NCBI GenBank assembly: GCA_900319465.1
Contig: ONOL01000002.1
Coordinates: 50,009 to 114,008, forward strand
Source: an uncultured Eubacteriales bacterium
Lineage (GTDB): Bacteria > Bacillota > Clostridia > Oscillospirales > Oscillospiraceae
DNA length: 64,000 nucleotides
Direction: 5' to 3'
Shown here: one piece after another, positions 1-7,465 of the stretch
Layout of the letters: each line of letters opens with the position of its first letter
How positions within the stretch are numbered: position 1 is the stretch's first letter
Notes under the pieces: generated by a model
What the model saw: the letters and a program-made list of their open reading frames with translations, nothing else
What the model was told of the DNA's origin: nothing
Database searches by the model: none
Position numbers and translations under genes: made by a program

Positions 1-636
1 CGCCTGGCGGCGGAGCTGCTCCTCCAGCCCCTCCCCCGCCCTCGCGCAGTCGGTGCAGAAGACGACCGGGCCGGGGCTCGCGTCCGCGACGCGGCAGAGG
101 CGGCTTTGCAGGCGCTCGTAGGTGTCCTCGAGGCTCAGGTAGAGCACCGCGCCCTGCTCCACGCGCCGCCCCCAGAAGGGCTCGCCCCGCGAAACGTGGT
201 CGGCGAGGTCGAGCGCGAGCCAGCTCTTGCCGATCTTCGCCGCCCCCGCGAGCAGGTAGACCCCCTGCCCCAGCAGCCCCTCCACCAGACTGTGCCGCAC
301 GGGGAAGTCCATGTCCATCAGCTCCTCCGCCTCCACCGTGCGCAGGAAGGGAAAGGGCAGCCCCAGCAGCCCGAAGACGTAACGGAAGCGGTCGAAGTCG
401 TCCAGCTCCGGGTGCAGCGCCGCCGCCGCGGTCACCGGCTCCCCCACCGCGCCGCATTCCCCGCACTGCCAGAAATCCCCCTTGAATTCCACCTCGCTGC
501 TGCAGCGAAAGCAGCGCAGCCTGTTCTTGCCGATCAGCTCCCCCTCGGCCTTGAGATAGGCGGGCAGCTTGCCCCAGAGCGCCTTGCGGCACTCGTTGTA
601 TTGATCCGGTGTTAATTTGATGGTTTCCACCCCCAT
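1..636 (-). CDS. Zinc-ribbon/RecA-like AAA ATPase (RepA/AAA_25 type), C-terminus cut by window edge
   Basis: This minus-strand frame has no stop before base 1, so only the first 212 residues are seen. Cys42-x2-Cys45 and Cys58-x2-Cys61 form a zinc-ribbon-like module. A RecA-type ATPase fold follows, with Walker A GAAKIGKS (about 131-138) and Walker B AVLYLSLED (about 163-171). The AAA_25/RepA family includes plasmid and phage replication helicases and chromosomal relatives of unknown role. DNA or nucleotide-driven motor activity is inferred from the fold only. The ATG at 636 has a weak ribosome site. A strong promoter lies 235 bases upstream, so the leader is long. No mobile-element genes are visible beside it, but the left flank is missing. 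Confidence 0.75.
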   Translation of the reverse strand, partial: MGVETIKLTPDQYNECRKALWGKLPAYLKAEGELIGKNRLRCFRCSSEVEFKGDFWQCGECGAVGEPVTAAAALHPELDDFDRFRYVFGLLGLPFPFLRTVEAEELMDMDFPVRHSLVEGLLGQGVYLLAGAAKIGKSWLALDLADHVSRGEPFWGRRVEQGAVLYLSLEDTYERLQSRLCRVADASPGPVVFCTDCARAGEGLEEQLRRQA

Positions 637-870
637 ATGTTCTGTTTTACCTAACTTTCTGTCGGAAAAGAAAAGGCTCCCGGCAGCCCTCCTTCCGTCG
701 TCGCGTATGATCCCGCTCCCCCATACAGGCAAGGGCGGCCTTGCAGCCGGAACCGCGCCGTCCCGCGCCGGGCGCCTTGGCCGCGGCTCCCCCTTGCGCG
801 CGGCGGCGTCCGCCCTGTCCGGCGCGAGGCAGCTCCGCCCCGCCTTGTCCGCTCTCGATCGGGTATCCGT

Positions 871-899
871 ATGATAGCACAAAAACCGGATTTTGTCAA
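871..899 (-). promoter_or_regulatory. Sigma-A type promoter of the zinc-ribbon ATPase gene
   Basis: On the minus strand TTGACA (899-894) and TATCAT (876-871) are separated by exactly 17 bases. Transcription would start near 864, about 228 bases before the ATG at 636. The leader is very GC-rich and I find no convincing leader peptide or known riboswitch in it. Confidence 0.75.
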
Positions 900-947
900 G
901 AAAAAGTTCGGTTATACAGATCTTCCCCGGCCGCCATGACGCAAACG

Positions 948-995
948 ACGGATATGACGCCTTCCTGCCCCCGGGGGGCGGGGCGTCATATCCGT
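948..995. repeat. Perfect 14-bp inverted repeat just downstream of tatC
   Basis: The arms ACGGATATGACGCC (948-961) and GGCGTCATATCCGT (982-995) pair perfectly around a C/G-rich loop that can itself fold. The element begins 8 bases after the tatC stop. Only three T residues follow on the minus strand, so it is not a canonical intrinsic terminator. It could end or stabilise the tat transcript. Confidence 0.6.
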
Positions 996-1003
996 CCTGT
1001 CCG

Positions 1004-1759
1004 TCATTCGTTCCCGCGCCGGCGGCGCGCCGCCTGTTCCCCGTCCGCGGCGGGCCGTTCCCGCTTCGCCCTCCCGGCGAGGCGGCTGAGCAGGATGCTC
1101 AGCTCGTACAGCCCGATCATCGGGACCGCCGCCATGAGCTGCGAGACGACGTCCGGCGGCGTGAGCAGCGCGCCCAGCACAAAGCACAGCACGATCACCG
1201 CGCGGCGCCCCTTCGCCAGCCACGCCGCCTTCAGCACGCCCAGCGCCGTCAGCAGCACCGAGACCACCGGCAGCTCGAACACCGCGCCGAAGATCACGAA
1301 CACCGTCAGCAGGAAGCTGACGTACTCCTGGATCCGGATCGAAGCAGCGACGTCCGTCGCCGCCGAGAAGCCGATCAGGAAGCGCAGCATGAGGGGCAGG
1401 GTCACAAAGCGCGCGAAGGCAGCGCCCAGCAGGAAGCAGAGCGTCCCCGCCGGCAGCGCCAGCGCGGCCGCGCGCCGCTCCCGGGGGCGCAGCCCCGGCC
1501 GGCAGAAGGCGTAGAGCTCGCAGGCCAGCACCGGGAAGCTGAGCGCGAGCGCGCCGGTGAGGGCCAGATTGCAGTACACCAGCAGCAGCTCCTGCGGCGC
1601 GAGGTAGACGAAGCGGTAGCCGTAAGCCCGCCCCAGCCCGGTCAGCGCGTTCACGAGCGGGCCGGCGAAGCCCAGGCACACGAGAAAGCACAGCGCCAGC
1701 GCCGCGGCGCAGACCGCCGCGCGCTTCCGCAGCTCGCCGAGATGGCCCGCCAGGCTCAT
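1004..1759 (-). CDS. tatC: Sec-independent protein translocase TatC
   Basis: TatC is the polytopic receptor of the twin-arginine pathway, which exports folded, often cofactor-bearing proteins. The N-terminus MSLAGHLGELRKR matches the family's cytoplasmic start. Several hydrophobic segments follow, and the central part contains the conserved family region around FCRPGLRPRERR. I chose the ATG at 1759 because GGAGGA lies 10 bases upstream; an earlier ATG at 1801 would add 14 residues and overlap tatA, but has no spaced ribosome site. It closes the apbE-tatB-tatA-tatC unit. A single TatC with two small TatA/B proteins makes a complete translocase. Confidence 0.93.
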   Translation of the reverse strand: MSLAGHLGELRKRAAVCAAALALCFLVCLGFAGPLVNALTGLGRAYGYRFVYLAPQELLLVYCNLALTGALALSFPVLACELYAFCRPGLRPRERRAAALALPAGTLCFLLGAAFARFVTLPLMLRFLIGFSAATDVAASIRIQEYVSFLLTVFVIFGAVFELPVVSVLLTALGVLKAAWLAKGRRAVIVLCFVLGALLTPPDVVSQLMAAVPMIGLYELSILLSRLAGRAKRERPAADGEQAARRRRGNE

Positions 1760-1787
1760 GCGGCCGCCGTCCTCCGGGGCCTGCGGC

Positions 1788-2009
1788 CTATTCCTTTTCA
1801 TCCCCGGACTCGCCCTGCGCGGGCTTTCCGGTCTCCGGCGCCGCGCCGCCCCTGTCCGCGGCGGGCTCGTCCCCGGCCTCCGCCAGCCCGTCCCGGAAGC
1901 CCTTGACGCTCTTGCCGAACATCTTCGTCAGCTTGGGGATCTGGGTCGGCCCGAAGAGGATGAGGACGACGACCAGGATGATGATGAGTTCCCATACGCC
2001 GAATTTCAT
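1788..2009 (-). CDS. tatA: Tat translocase small subunit TatA
   Basis: The protein has 73 residues. It starts with one membrane helix (about 4-19, MKFGVWELIIILVVVLILFG), followed by the family hinge FGPTQIPKL and an amphipathic helix to about 45. The remaining tail is charged and disordered. TatA oligomers form the passage used by folded Tat substrates. Its start overlaps the tatB stop by four bases, and tatC follows closely, so the three genes are translationally linked. It is shorter than its neighbour and lacks the longer TatB-like helix, hence the TatA call; in Gram-positive bacteria the A/B distinction is soft. Confidence 0.9.
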   Translation of the reverse strand: MKFGVWELIIILVVVLILFGPTQIPKLTKMFGKSVKGFRDGLAEAGDEPAADRGGAAPETGKPAQGESGDEKE

Positions 2010-2368
2010 TCGTTTTCTCCTCCGTATCCGTTTTCCTGCGCTTCCCGTTCCGGGAGGCTGTCCGCGGCGGGCGGGGCCTCGGTTCCCCGGCCCGCTCCCG
2101 CCGTCTGTCCTGCTGCTTCCGTCCGCGCGGCGCGGCCGTCCCGCTCCCGCTCCTGCGGCGGCTCCATGGCCTCCCGCAGGGGCTTCGCCGCCTCGGCCAG
2201 CGGCTCGGCCACGTTCTCGCGCAGCTCTTTGCCCACTTCCTCCGAGGTCCTGCGCAGCTCCCGCAGGGCGGCGCCGAGCTTCCTCGCGTACTGCGGCAGC
2301 CGCTCCGGGCCGAGCACCAGCAGCGCCGCGAGGAAGATCACGACCAGCTCCCATACGCCGATCCTCAT
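2006..2368 (-). CDS. tatB: Tat translocase subunit, TatB-like
   Basis: This 120-residue protein has an N-terminal membrane helix (about 4-19), the FGP-type hinge as LGPERLPQYARKL, and a long amphipathic helix reaching about residue 70. That length is typical of TatB, which sits with TatC in the substrate receptor. The C-terminal half is Pro/Ala/Glu-rich and looks disordered. The ATG at 2368 follows GGAGGGAAGGGC, a strong ribosome site. Many Firmicutes have only TatA-type proteins, so a TatA role cannot be excluded. The gene lies between apbE and tatA in one operon. Confidence 0.82.
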   Translation of the reverse strand: MRIGVWELVVIFLAALLVLGPERLPQYARKLGAALRELRRTSEEVGKELRENVAEPLAEAAKPLREAMEPPQERERDGRAARTEAAGQTAGAGRGTEAPPAADSLPEREAQENGYGGENE

Positions 2369-2504
2369 GCCCTTCCCTCCTTTGCCGTCCAGGCGGTTTC
2401 GCGGCGGAGCCGCCGGCTCCCGCCGCTTCGCCGTATTGGGATCATTATATGCCCTCCCGTGCGCCAAGTCAATGCGCCCGCGCCGCATTTGCGCGGCGGC
2501 CGGC

Positions 2505-3569
2505 TCAGCGCAGGACCTGAAGCGCCGGCCCGCCCTTCACGGCGGACGCGCTGCCCTCCAGCCCGGCGGTGATCCAGACCGAGCCGTCGCGCAGGACAAA
2601 GACCGCGTCGAACTGCCCGCTGTGGGCGCGCCAGTACTCGGCGGCCGCCTCCAGGCCCATGATGTAAAGCGCGGTGGAGAGCGCGTCGCCCAGCGTGCCG
2701 TCGGCGGTCACGACCGTCACCTGCGCCAGCTCGCCGCGCACCGGCATGCCGGTCCCGGGGTCCATGATATGCTCGTAGGTCAGGCCGCTCTCCTCGTCGA
2801 CGAAGAAGCGCTCGTAGCCGCCGGAGGAGATGACCGCCCTGTCCTTCACCGCCACCACGGCCACGAGGCCGCCGGCCTCGGTGTCCGGGTTGCGCACGCC
2901 GACGCGCCAGGCCGTGCCGTCCGGCTTCGCGCCGAGGCACTGGACGTTCCCGCCGAGGTTCACGATGCCCGAGCGCACGCCGTTTTCGCGGAAGATCTCC
3001 ATGATCCGCTGGGAGGCGTAGCCCTTGGCGATGCCGCCGAGGTCGAGCGCCTGCCCCTCGTCCAGCGTGACCGCCCCGGTCTGCGCGTCAAACACGATCC
3101 GCTCCGCCCCGACCCTTGCGAGCGTCTCGCGGATCTCGTCCTGCGAGGGCACGCGGCAGTTGCCGTCGGGGAAGCCCCAGAGCGCCATCAGCGGGTAGAC
3201 CGTCGGGTCGAAGGCGCCCCCGGTGGCCGCATGGATCTCCAGCGCGCGCCGCAGGAGATAGGCCGCGTCCGCGCCGAGCGTCCCGCTCCCCTCCCGGTTG
3301 AGGCGCGAGACCTCGCTCTCCTCCAGGCCGATGGACAGCAGGGCGTTGAGCCGCCCGATCTCCGCCGCGGCCGCGTCCAGCGCGGCCTCCCGCCCCTTGC
3401 CGCAGGCGGTCAGCTCGATCACGGTGTCCATGCTGTCGAGATAGCGGGTGCTGCGCAGGGCGCTCTCCGGATCGCCGTCCCCGGCCGCCCCGGGCGCGGC
3501 GCCGCAGCCCGCGAGCAGCGCGAGCGCCAGCAGCAGCGCGGTGAGCTTTCTGATTTGTCTCTGTTTCAT
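2505..3569 (-). CDS. apbE: FAD:protein FMN transferase, lipoprotein (ApbE)
   Basis: ApbE moves FMN from FAD onto a threonine of exported redox proteins such as RnfG, NqrC or FMN-binding-domain proteins. The 354-residue product has a lipoprotein signal ending at LLAGCGAAPG. The family core follows: LDSMDTVIEL near the start, LDLGGIAKGYASQR in the middle, and EHIMDPGTGMPVRGELAQVT toward the end. The Gly-rich DLGGIAKG loop and the Asp/His of the DPGTG region belong to the flavin and Mg sites. The ATG at 3569 is preceded by GAGG. It opens the tat operon, which suggests that its target is exported by or with Tat; the flavinylated protein itself is not in the window. Confidence 0.93.
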   Translation of the reverse strand: MKQRQIRKLTALLLALALLAGCGAAPGAAGDGDPESALRSTRYLDSMDTVIELTACGKGREAALDAAAAEIGRLNALLSIGLEESEVSRLNREGSGTLGADAAYLLRRALEIHAATGGAFDPTVYPLMALWGFPDGNCRVPSQDEIRETLARVGAERIVFDAQTGAVTLDEGQALDLGGIAKGYASQRIMEIFRENGVRSGIVNLGGNVQCLGAKPDGTAWRVGVRNPDTEAGGLVAVVAVKDRAVISSGGYERFFVDEESGLTYEHIMDPGTGMPVRGELAQVTVVTADGTLGDALSTALYIMGLEAAAEYWRAHSGQFDAVFVLRDGSVWITAGLEGSASAVKGGPALQVLR

Positions 3570-3627
3570 ATCCGTTCGCCTCGTCAGAGCCCGGCCGCCG
3601 ACGGCCGCCGGCGGCCTCTGTGCCCCT

Positions 3628-3656
3628 ATCGTACCACGCTTCGGGCCGGAAAGCAA
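3628..3656 (-). promoter_or_regulatory. Promoter of the apbE-tatBAC operon
   Basis: On the minus strand TTGCTT (3656-3651) and TACGAT (3633-3628) are 17 bases apart in the gap between sigK and apbE. A GGCCGCCG/CGGCGGCC inverted repeat (3593-3616) lies in the leader. This separates the operon from sigK upstream. Confidence 0.6.
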
Positions 3657-3678
3657 CGCTCCTCTTTCGCGCCGCGCC

Positions 3679-4359
3679 TCAGGCCAGCGCCTTCTTGAGC
3701 TTTTCGAGCGCCTTCTTCTCGATCCGCGAGACGTAGGAGCGGCTGATGCCCAGCGTCAGCGCCGTCTCCCGCTGCGTCATCGGCTCGCCGCCCGCCAGCC
3801 CGTAGCGCAGCTTCACGACCCGCGCCTCCCGCGCGTCGAGCCGGGTCTCCACGCAGCTTCGCAGCTTCTCGCACAGCTCCCGGCTCCCCACCCGCTCGGC
3901 CAGATCCTCCTCCTCGCTGACCACGTCGAGGAACGACAGGCCGCCGTCCTCGTCGTCCGCGTCCAGCGCCTCCGACAGGCTCAGGTCCCCCGCCGTCTTC
4001 CGCTGGGCGCGGAAATGCATCAGGATCTCGTTTTCGATGCAGCGGCTGGCGTAGGTCGCCAGGCGCACGCCCTTCTCCGCCCGGTAGCTGTTCACGCCCT
4101 TGATCAGGCCGATCGTTCCGATGGACACGAGATCCTCCGTGTCGCCGCTCTGGGCATAATACTTTTTGACGATGTGGGCGACCAGGCGCATATTGTGCTC
4201 GACGAGCCGGTTCCTCGCCTCCCAGTCCCCTTCGCCCCAGCGCCGGAGGCACTCCTGCTCCTCCTCGCGGCTCAGCGGCCGCGGGAAGGAGGCGCCCGGC
4301 GCGACGCGCAGCATCAGAAACAGGGTCCCCGCCAGCAGGCGGAACGCGTTTTCCAGCAT
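3679..4359 (-). CDS. sigK: Late sporulation sigma factor SigK (pro-sigma-K)
   Basis: This 226-residue sigma-70 family protein starts with a hydrophobic pro-sequence (about 1-20) ending before SFPRPLSREEE, the SigK hallmark removed by SpoIVFB. Region 2 contains ARNRLVEHNMRLVAHIVKKYY and EDLVSIGTIGLIKGVNSY. Region 4 ends with the helix-turn-helix MTQRETALTLGISRSYVSRIEKKALEKLKKAL. In sporulating Firmicutes SigK drives late mother-cell genes. The gene is intact here, without a skin-type element. The ATG at 4359 follows GAGGTGAGGAT. The gene diverges from the ABC importer. Confidence 0.93.
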   Translation of the reverse strand: MLENAFRLLAGTLFLMLRVAPGASFPRPLSREEEQECLRRWGEGDWEARNRLVEHNMRLVAHIVKKYYAQSGDTEDLVSIGTIGLIKGVNSYRAEKGVRLATYASRCIENEILMHFRAQRKTAGDLSLSEALDADDEDGGLSFLDVVSEEEDLAERVGSRELCEKLRSCVETRLDAREARVVKLRYGLAGGEPMTQRETALTLGISRSYVSRIEKKALEKLKKALA

Positions 4360-4445
4360 ATCCTCACCTCTCTGACAGGATATTCCGCCCCCGCCTTGTA
4401 CCATGCGCGGAAGCGGCAAAAAATACGCCGGATACAAGACAAACG

Positions 4446-4474
4446 TTGAAATTCTGCCGCCGCTGTGCTTTAAT
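4446..4474 (+). promoter_or_regulatory. Promoter of the ABC importer operon
   Basis: TTGAAA (4446-4451) and TTTAAT (4469-4474) are separated by 17 bases, giving a leader of about 50 bases before the ATPase gene. The neighbouring sequences CAGGATAT (4377-4384) and ATATCCTG (4481-4488) are inverted relative to each other and flank the intergenic region. Confidence 0.55.
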
Positions 4475-4530
4475 GGGGGTATATCCTGATGAAACCTGCA
4501 GAATACACTTACGCAAAGGGATGAGACGCC

Positions 4531-5628
4531 ATGAAAGTCGTATTGCAGCATCTGACCAAGAAATTCCCCAGCCGCCAGAAAAAGGGCGAGGACGTCGTCG
4601 CCGTCAGCGACTTCACCTTTGAGATCCCCGACGGGAAGCTGATCGGCCTGCTCGGCCCCTCCGGCTGCGGCAAGAGCACCACGCTCAACATGATCTGCGG
4701 CCTGGAGCCGCCCACCGGCGGCCACATCTTCTTCGGCGAGGACGACGTGACCCGCCTGCCGCCCGAAAACCGCGGCGTCGGCCTCGTGTTCCAGAACTAC
4801 GCGCTCTACCCGCACATGACCGTGCGGCAGAACATCCTCTTCCCCCTGCAGAACCTGAAGGGCGAGGCCCGCCCCGCCAAGGCCGAGATGCTCCGCCGTG
4901 CCGAGGAGGCCGCCCGCCTCGTGCAGATCGACGCGCTCATGGACCGCAAGCCCTCCGAGCTCTCCGGCGGCCAGCAGCAGCGCGTCGCCATCGCCCGCGC
5001 GCTGGTCAAGATGCCGAAGGTCCTGCTGCTCGACGAGCCGCTGTCCAACCTCGACGCGCGCCTGCGCCTGCAGACGCGCGAGGAGATCCGCCGCATCCAG
5101 CGCGAAACCGGCATCACCACCATCTTCGTCACCCACGACCAGGAGGAGGCCATGAGCATCTCCGACCTGATCGTCGTGATGAAGGAGGGCGTGGTGCACC
5201 AGATCGGCCGGCCGCAGGACGTGTACGACGAGCCGAAGAACCTCTTCGTCGCGAAGTTCCTCGGCACGCCCCCCATCAACGTCTTTTCGGGCGAGGTGCG
5301 CGGCGGCGTGCTCTATCTCGGCGAGGACGGCGTGCTGTGCGTGAAGGGCGTCGGCGACCGCAAGGTGTTCGTCGGCGTCCGGCCCGAGGGCTTCCTGCTG
5401 CAGGCGGCGGGGCCGCTGTGCTGCACGCTGCGCGCGGTGGAGGTCATGGGGCGCGACCGCAGCGTGGTCTCCGCGCATCCCGCCCTGCTCGGCACGGAGA
5501 TCCGCTCCATCATCCCCTCCGACGAAGTGCTGGACGCGGGCCACGAGACGGTGCGCTTCGCGCTCAAGCCCGCGAAGGTGCACCTCTTCGACACCGAAAC
5601 CGAAGCGCGCATCCCCTTCGAGGCCTGA
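4531..5628 (+). CDS. ABC transporter ATP-binding protein, MsmK/UgpC/MalK type
   Basis: This 365-residue ATPase powers the importer encoded next to it. It has Walker A GPSGCGKST (about 44-52), the Q-loop in FQNYALYPHMTV, the signature LSGGQQQR, Walker B VLLLDEPLSNLD and the switch histidine in VTHDQEEAM. The roughly 120-residue C-terminal extension is the TOBE/OB region of the MalK/UgpC subclass, which serves carbohydrate and related ABC importers. Many Firmicutes keep this ATPase as a shared, unlinked gene; here it heads a complete operon. The substrate is not evident from the ATPase. A degenerate REP-like hairpin separates it from the first permease. Confidence 0.92.
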   Translation: MKVVLQHLTKKFPSRQKKGEDVVAVSDFTFEIPDGKLIGLLGPSGCGKSTTLNMICGLEPPTGGHIFFGEDDVTRLPPENRGVGLVFQNYALYPHMTVRQNILFPLQNLKGEARPAKAEMLRRAEEAARLVQIDALMDRKPSELSGGQQQRVAIARALVKMPKVLLLDEPLSNLDARLRLQTREEIRRIQRETGITTIFVTHDQEEAMSISDLIVVMKEGVVHQIGRPQDVYDEPKNLFVAKFLGTPPINVFSGEVRGGVLYLGEDGVLCVKGVGDRKVFVGVRPEGFLLQAAGPLCCTLRAVEVMGRDRSVVSAHPALLGTEIRSIIPSDEVLDAGHETVRFALKPAKVHLFDTETEARIPFEA

Positions 5629-5636
5629 GCGGCCCA

Positions 5637-5680
5637 CAAACCCCTCCGCCCCTCCGGGGCACCTCCCCTTTCAGGGGAGG
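5637..5680. repeat. Degenerate REP-like hairpin element inside the ABC operon
   Basis: The sequence carries CCCCTCCG..., then the hairpin CCTCCCCT-TTC-AGGGGAGG (5662-5680). It resembles one end of the tandem elements at 36236-36490. Lying between the ATPase and permease genes, it could tune their relative expression by halting or protecting the transcript. Confidence 0.5.
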
Positions 5681-5701
5681 CAATAAGGAAGTGTACTTGG
5701 A

Positions 5702-6589
5702 ATGAATAAAAACGGAAAAGCCTGGCTGTACCTGCTGCCGGCGATCGCCTTTCTGGGCGTATTCATGGTCTATCCGCTGGTGGACGTGTTCGTCTACTCC
5801 TTCGAGGAGGGCTATAACTCCGCCTCCCAGACCTTCTGGGGCATCGGCCTTTACAACTACGCCTACGTCCTGCACGATCCCTATTTCCTGCAGGCCGTGA
5901 AAAACACCTTCCTCCTCGTCATCATCACGGTGCCGCTCTCCACGGGCCTCGCCCTGCTCATCTCGGTCGGGCTCAACGCCATCAAGCCCCTGCGCGAGCT
6001 GTACCAGACCGTGTTCTTCCTCCCCTACGTCACGAACACGCTCGCCGTCGGCCTCGTGTTCATGATCCTGTTCAAAAAGACCGCCTACTCCGACGGCCTC
6101 ATCAACCTCCTGATCCATTTCTTCGGCGGCCGCTCCGTGGACTTCATCGACGGCCCCTACTGGGCGAAGATGCTCGTCATGTGCATCTACACCGTCTGGG
6201 TGGTCATGCCCTTCAAGATCCTCATCCTCACCTCGGCGCTCGCCTCGGTGCGGCAGGACTACTACAACGCCGCCAAGATCGACGGCACCTCCCGGTGGCG
6301 CACCTTTACCCGCATCACCCTGCCCATGATCTCCCCCATGATCTTCTACCTCGTCATCACGGGCTTCATCGGCGCCTTCAAGGCTTACAGCGACGAGGTC
6401 GCCATCTTCGGCACCGACCTGAACGCCGCCGGGATGAACACCATCGTCGGCTACGTCTACGACATGCTCTACGGCGACAGCGGCGGCTACCCCTCCTACG
6501 CCTCCGCCGCGGCGCTGATCCTCTTCGCCATCGTGCTGACCATCACCGTCATCAACCTGATGATCAGCCGGAAGAACGTGCAGTACTAA
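5702..6589 (+). CDS. ABC sugar-type permease, MalF/UgpA family
   Basis: This 295-residue membrane protein has six predicted hydrophobic segments. The first starts at residue 6 (GKAWLYLLPAIAFLGVFMV), a typical MalF/UgpA opening. The cytoplasmic EAA loop appears as YYNAAKIDGTSRWRTFTRITLP, which contacts the ATPase. It would pair with the next permease to form the transmembrane channel of a carbohydrate-type importer. An ordinary ribosome site precedes the ATG (AAGGAAG). The gene runs 12 bases before the second permease. Confidence 0.92.
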   Translation: MNKNGKAWLYLLPAIAFLGVFMVYPLVDVFVYSFEEGYNSASQTFWGIGLYNYAYVLHDPYFLQAVKNTFLLVIITVPLSTGLALLISVGLNAIKPLRELYQTVFFLPYVTNTLAVGLVFMILFKKTAYSDGLINLLIHFFGGRSVDFIDGPYWAKMLVMCIYTVWVVMPFKILILTSALASVRQDYYNAAKIDGTSRWRTFTRITLPMISPMIFYLVITGFIGAFKAYSDEVAIFGTDLNAAGMNTIVGYVYDMLYGDSGGYPSYASAAALILFAIVLTITVINLMISRKNVQY

Positions 6590-6601
6590 GGGGGTGCGCG
6601 C

Positions 6602-7465
6602 ATGAATTACGACAAGATCGAACAGGCCGCCGCCCGGCGGGACAGGGTCCGCAGGGCCGTCACCTACACGCTGCTGACGCTCTGGGCGCTGATCGTGCTC
6701 TTCCCCTTCTACTGGATGCTCTTAAGCTCCGTCAAGAGTTACAGCGCCTACAACGGCGAGTACGTCCCGCGCTTCTTCACGCTCTCCCCCACCCTGCAGA
6801 ACTATGTGGACGCCTTCACCACCGTCAACCTCGCGCGCTACTTCACGAACACCCTCCTCTTCACCGCCGCGACGACCGCGATCATGATGGTCGTCATCAT
6901 CTTCGCGGCCTACGCCTTCGCGCGGCTGGATTTCCCGGGCAAGAACCTCGTGTTCGCGCTGTTCCTCTCGCTGATGATGATCCCGGGCGAGCTCGTCGTC
7001 ATCACCAACTTCGTCACCATCACCAACTGGGGCATGCGCAACACCTTCTGGGGCCTGATCCTGCCCTCCGTGACGAGCGTGTTCTATATCTACCTGCTCA
7101 AGGAGAACTTCGAGCAGATCCCCGAGGAGCTGTATAAGGCCGCGAAGGTGGACGGCACCTCCGACCTCAAGTACCTCTTCAAGGTCATGCTCCCGATCTC
7201 CCAGCCCACCGTCGTCACCATCGTCATCCTCAAGGTCATCGAGTGCTGGAACAGCTACGTCTGGCCCCGCCTCATCACCGACGACGAGGCCTACTTCCTC
7301 GTCTCCAACGGCATCCAGGAGATCCGCGAGAACGGCTTCGGCCGCGAGAACATCCCCGCCATGATGGCCGCCGTCGTGGTCATCTCCGTGCCGCTGATCG
7401 TGCTGTTCCTGATCTTCCACAAGAAGATCATGGCCGGCGTTTCGAGGGGAGGGACGAAGGGATGA
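6602..7465 (+). CDS. ABC sugar-type permease, MalG/UgpE family
   Basis: This 287-residue partner permease begins with a cytoplasmic tail and a first helix near 22-42 (TLLTLWALIVLFPFYWML). The EAA loop reads ELYKAAKVDGTSDLKYLFKVMLP. The C-terminus VSRGGTKG fits the MalG group. It forms a heterodimer channel with the upstream permease. The final ATGA overlaps the start of the binding-protein gene, so the two are translationally coupled. Confidence 0.92.
   Translation: MNYDKIEQAAARRDRVRRAVTYTLLTLWALIVLFPFYWMLLSSVKSYSAYNGEYVPRFFTLSPTLQNYVDAFTTVNLARYFTNTLLFTAATTAIMMVVIIFAAYAFARLDFPGKNLVFALFLSLMMIPGELVVITNFVTITNWGMRNTFWGLILPSVTSVFYIYLLKENFEQIPEELYKAAKVDGTSDLKYLFKVMLPISQPTVVTIVILKVIECWNSYVWPRLITDDEAYFLVSNGIQEIRENGFGRENIPAMMAAVVVISVPLIVLFLIFHKKIMAGVSRGGTKG

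Noticed and set aside
11-636. Plus-strand gene opposite the zinc-ribbon ATPase
   Set aside because: The plus frame is low-complexity Pro/Arg/Gln/Leu. The minus frame has Walker and zinc motifs plus a promoter.
647-899. Short coding frames in the leader of the ATPase gene
   Set aside because: Two overlapping minus frames exist, but both begin at or upstream of the predicted transcription start, lack ribosome sites and read as Arg/Gly/Ala-rich nonsense.
3679-4359. skin-type interruption of sigK
   Set aside because: The reading frame is continuous from the pro-sequence to the helix-turn-helix.
4360-4480. Sigma-E or sigma-K promoter for sigK
   Set aside because: GTATTTT and CATGGTAC occur at suitable spacing, but the -10 matches the consensus poorly. 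Too weak to list as a feature.
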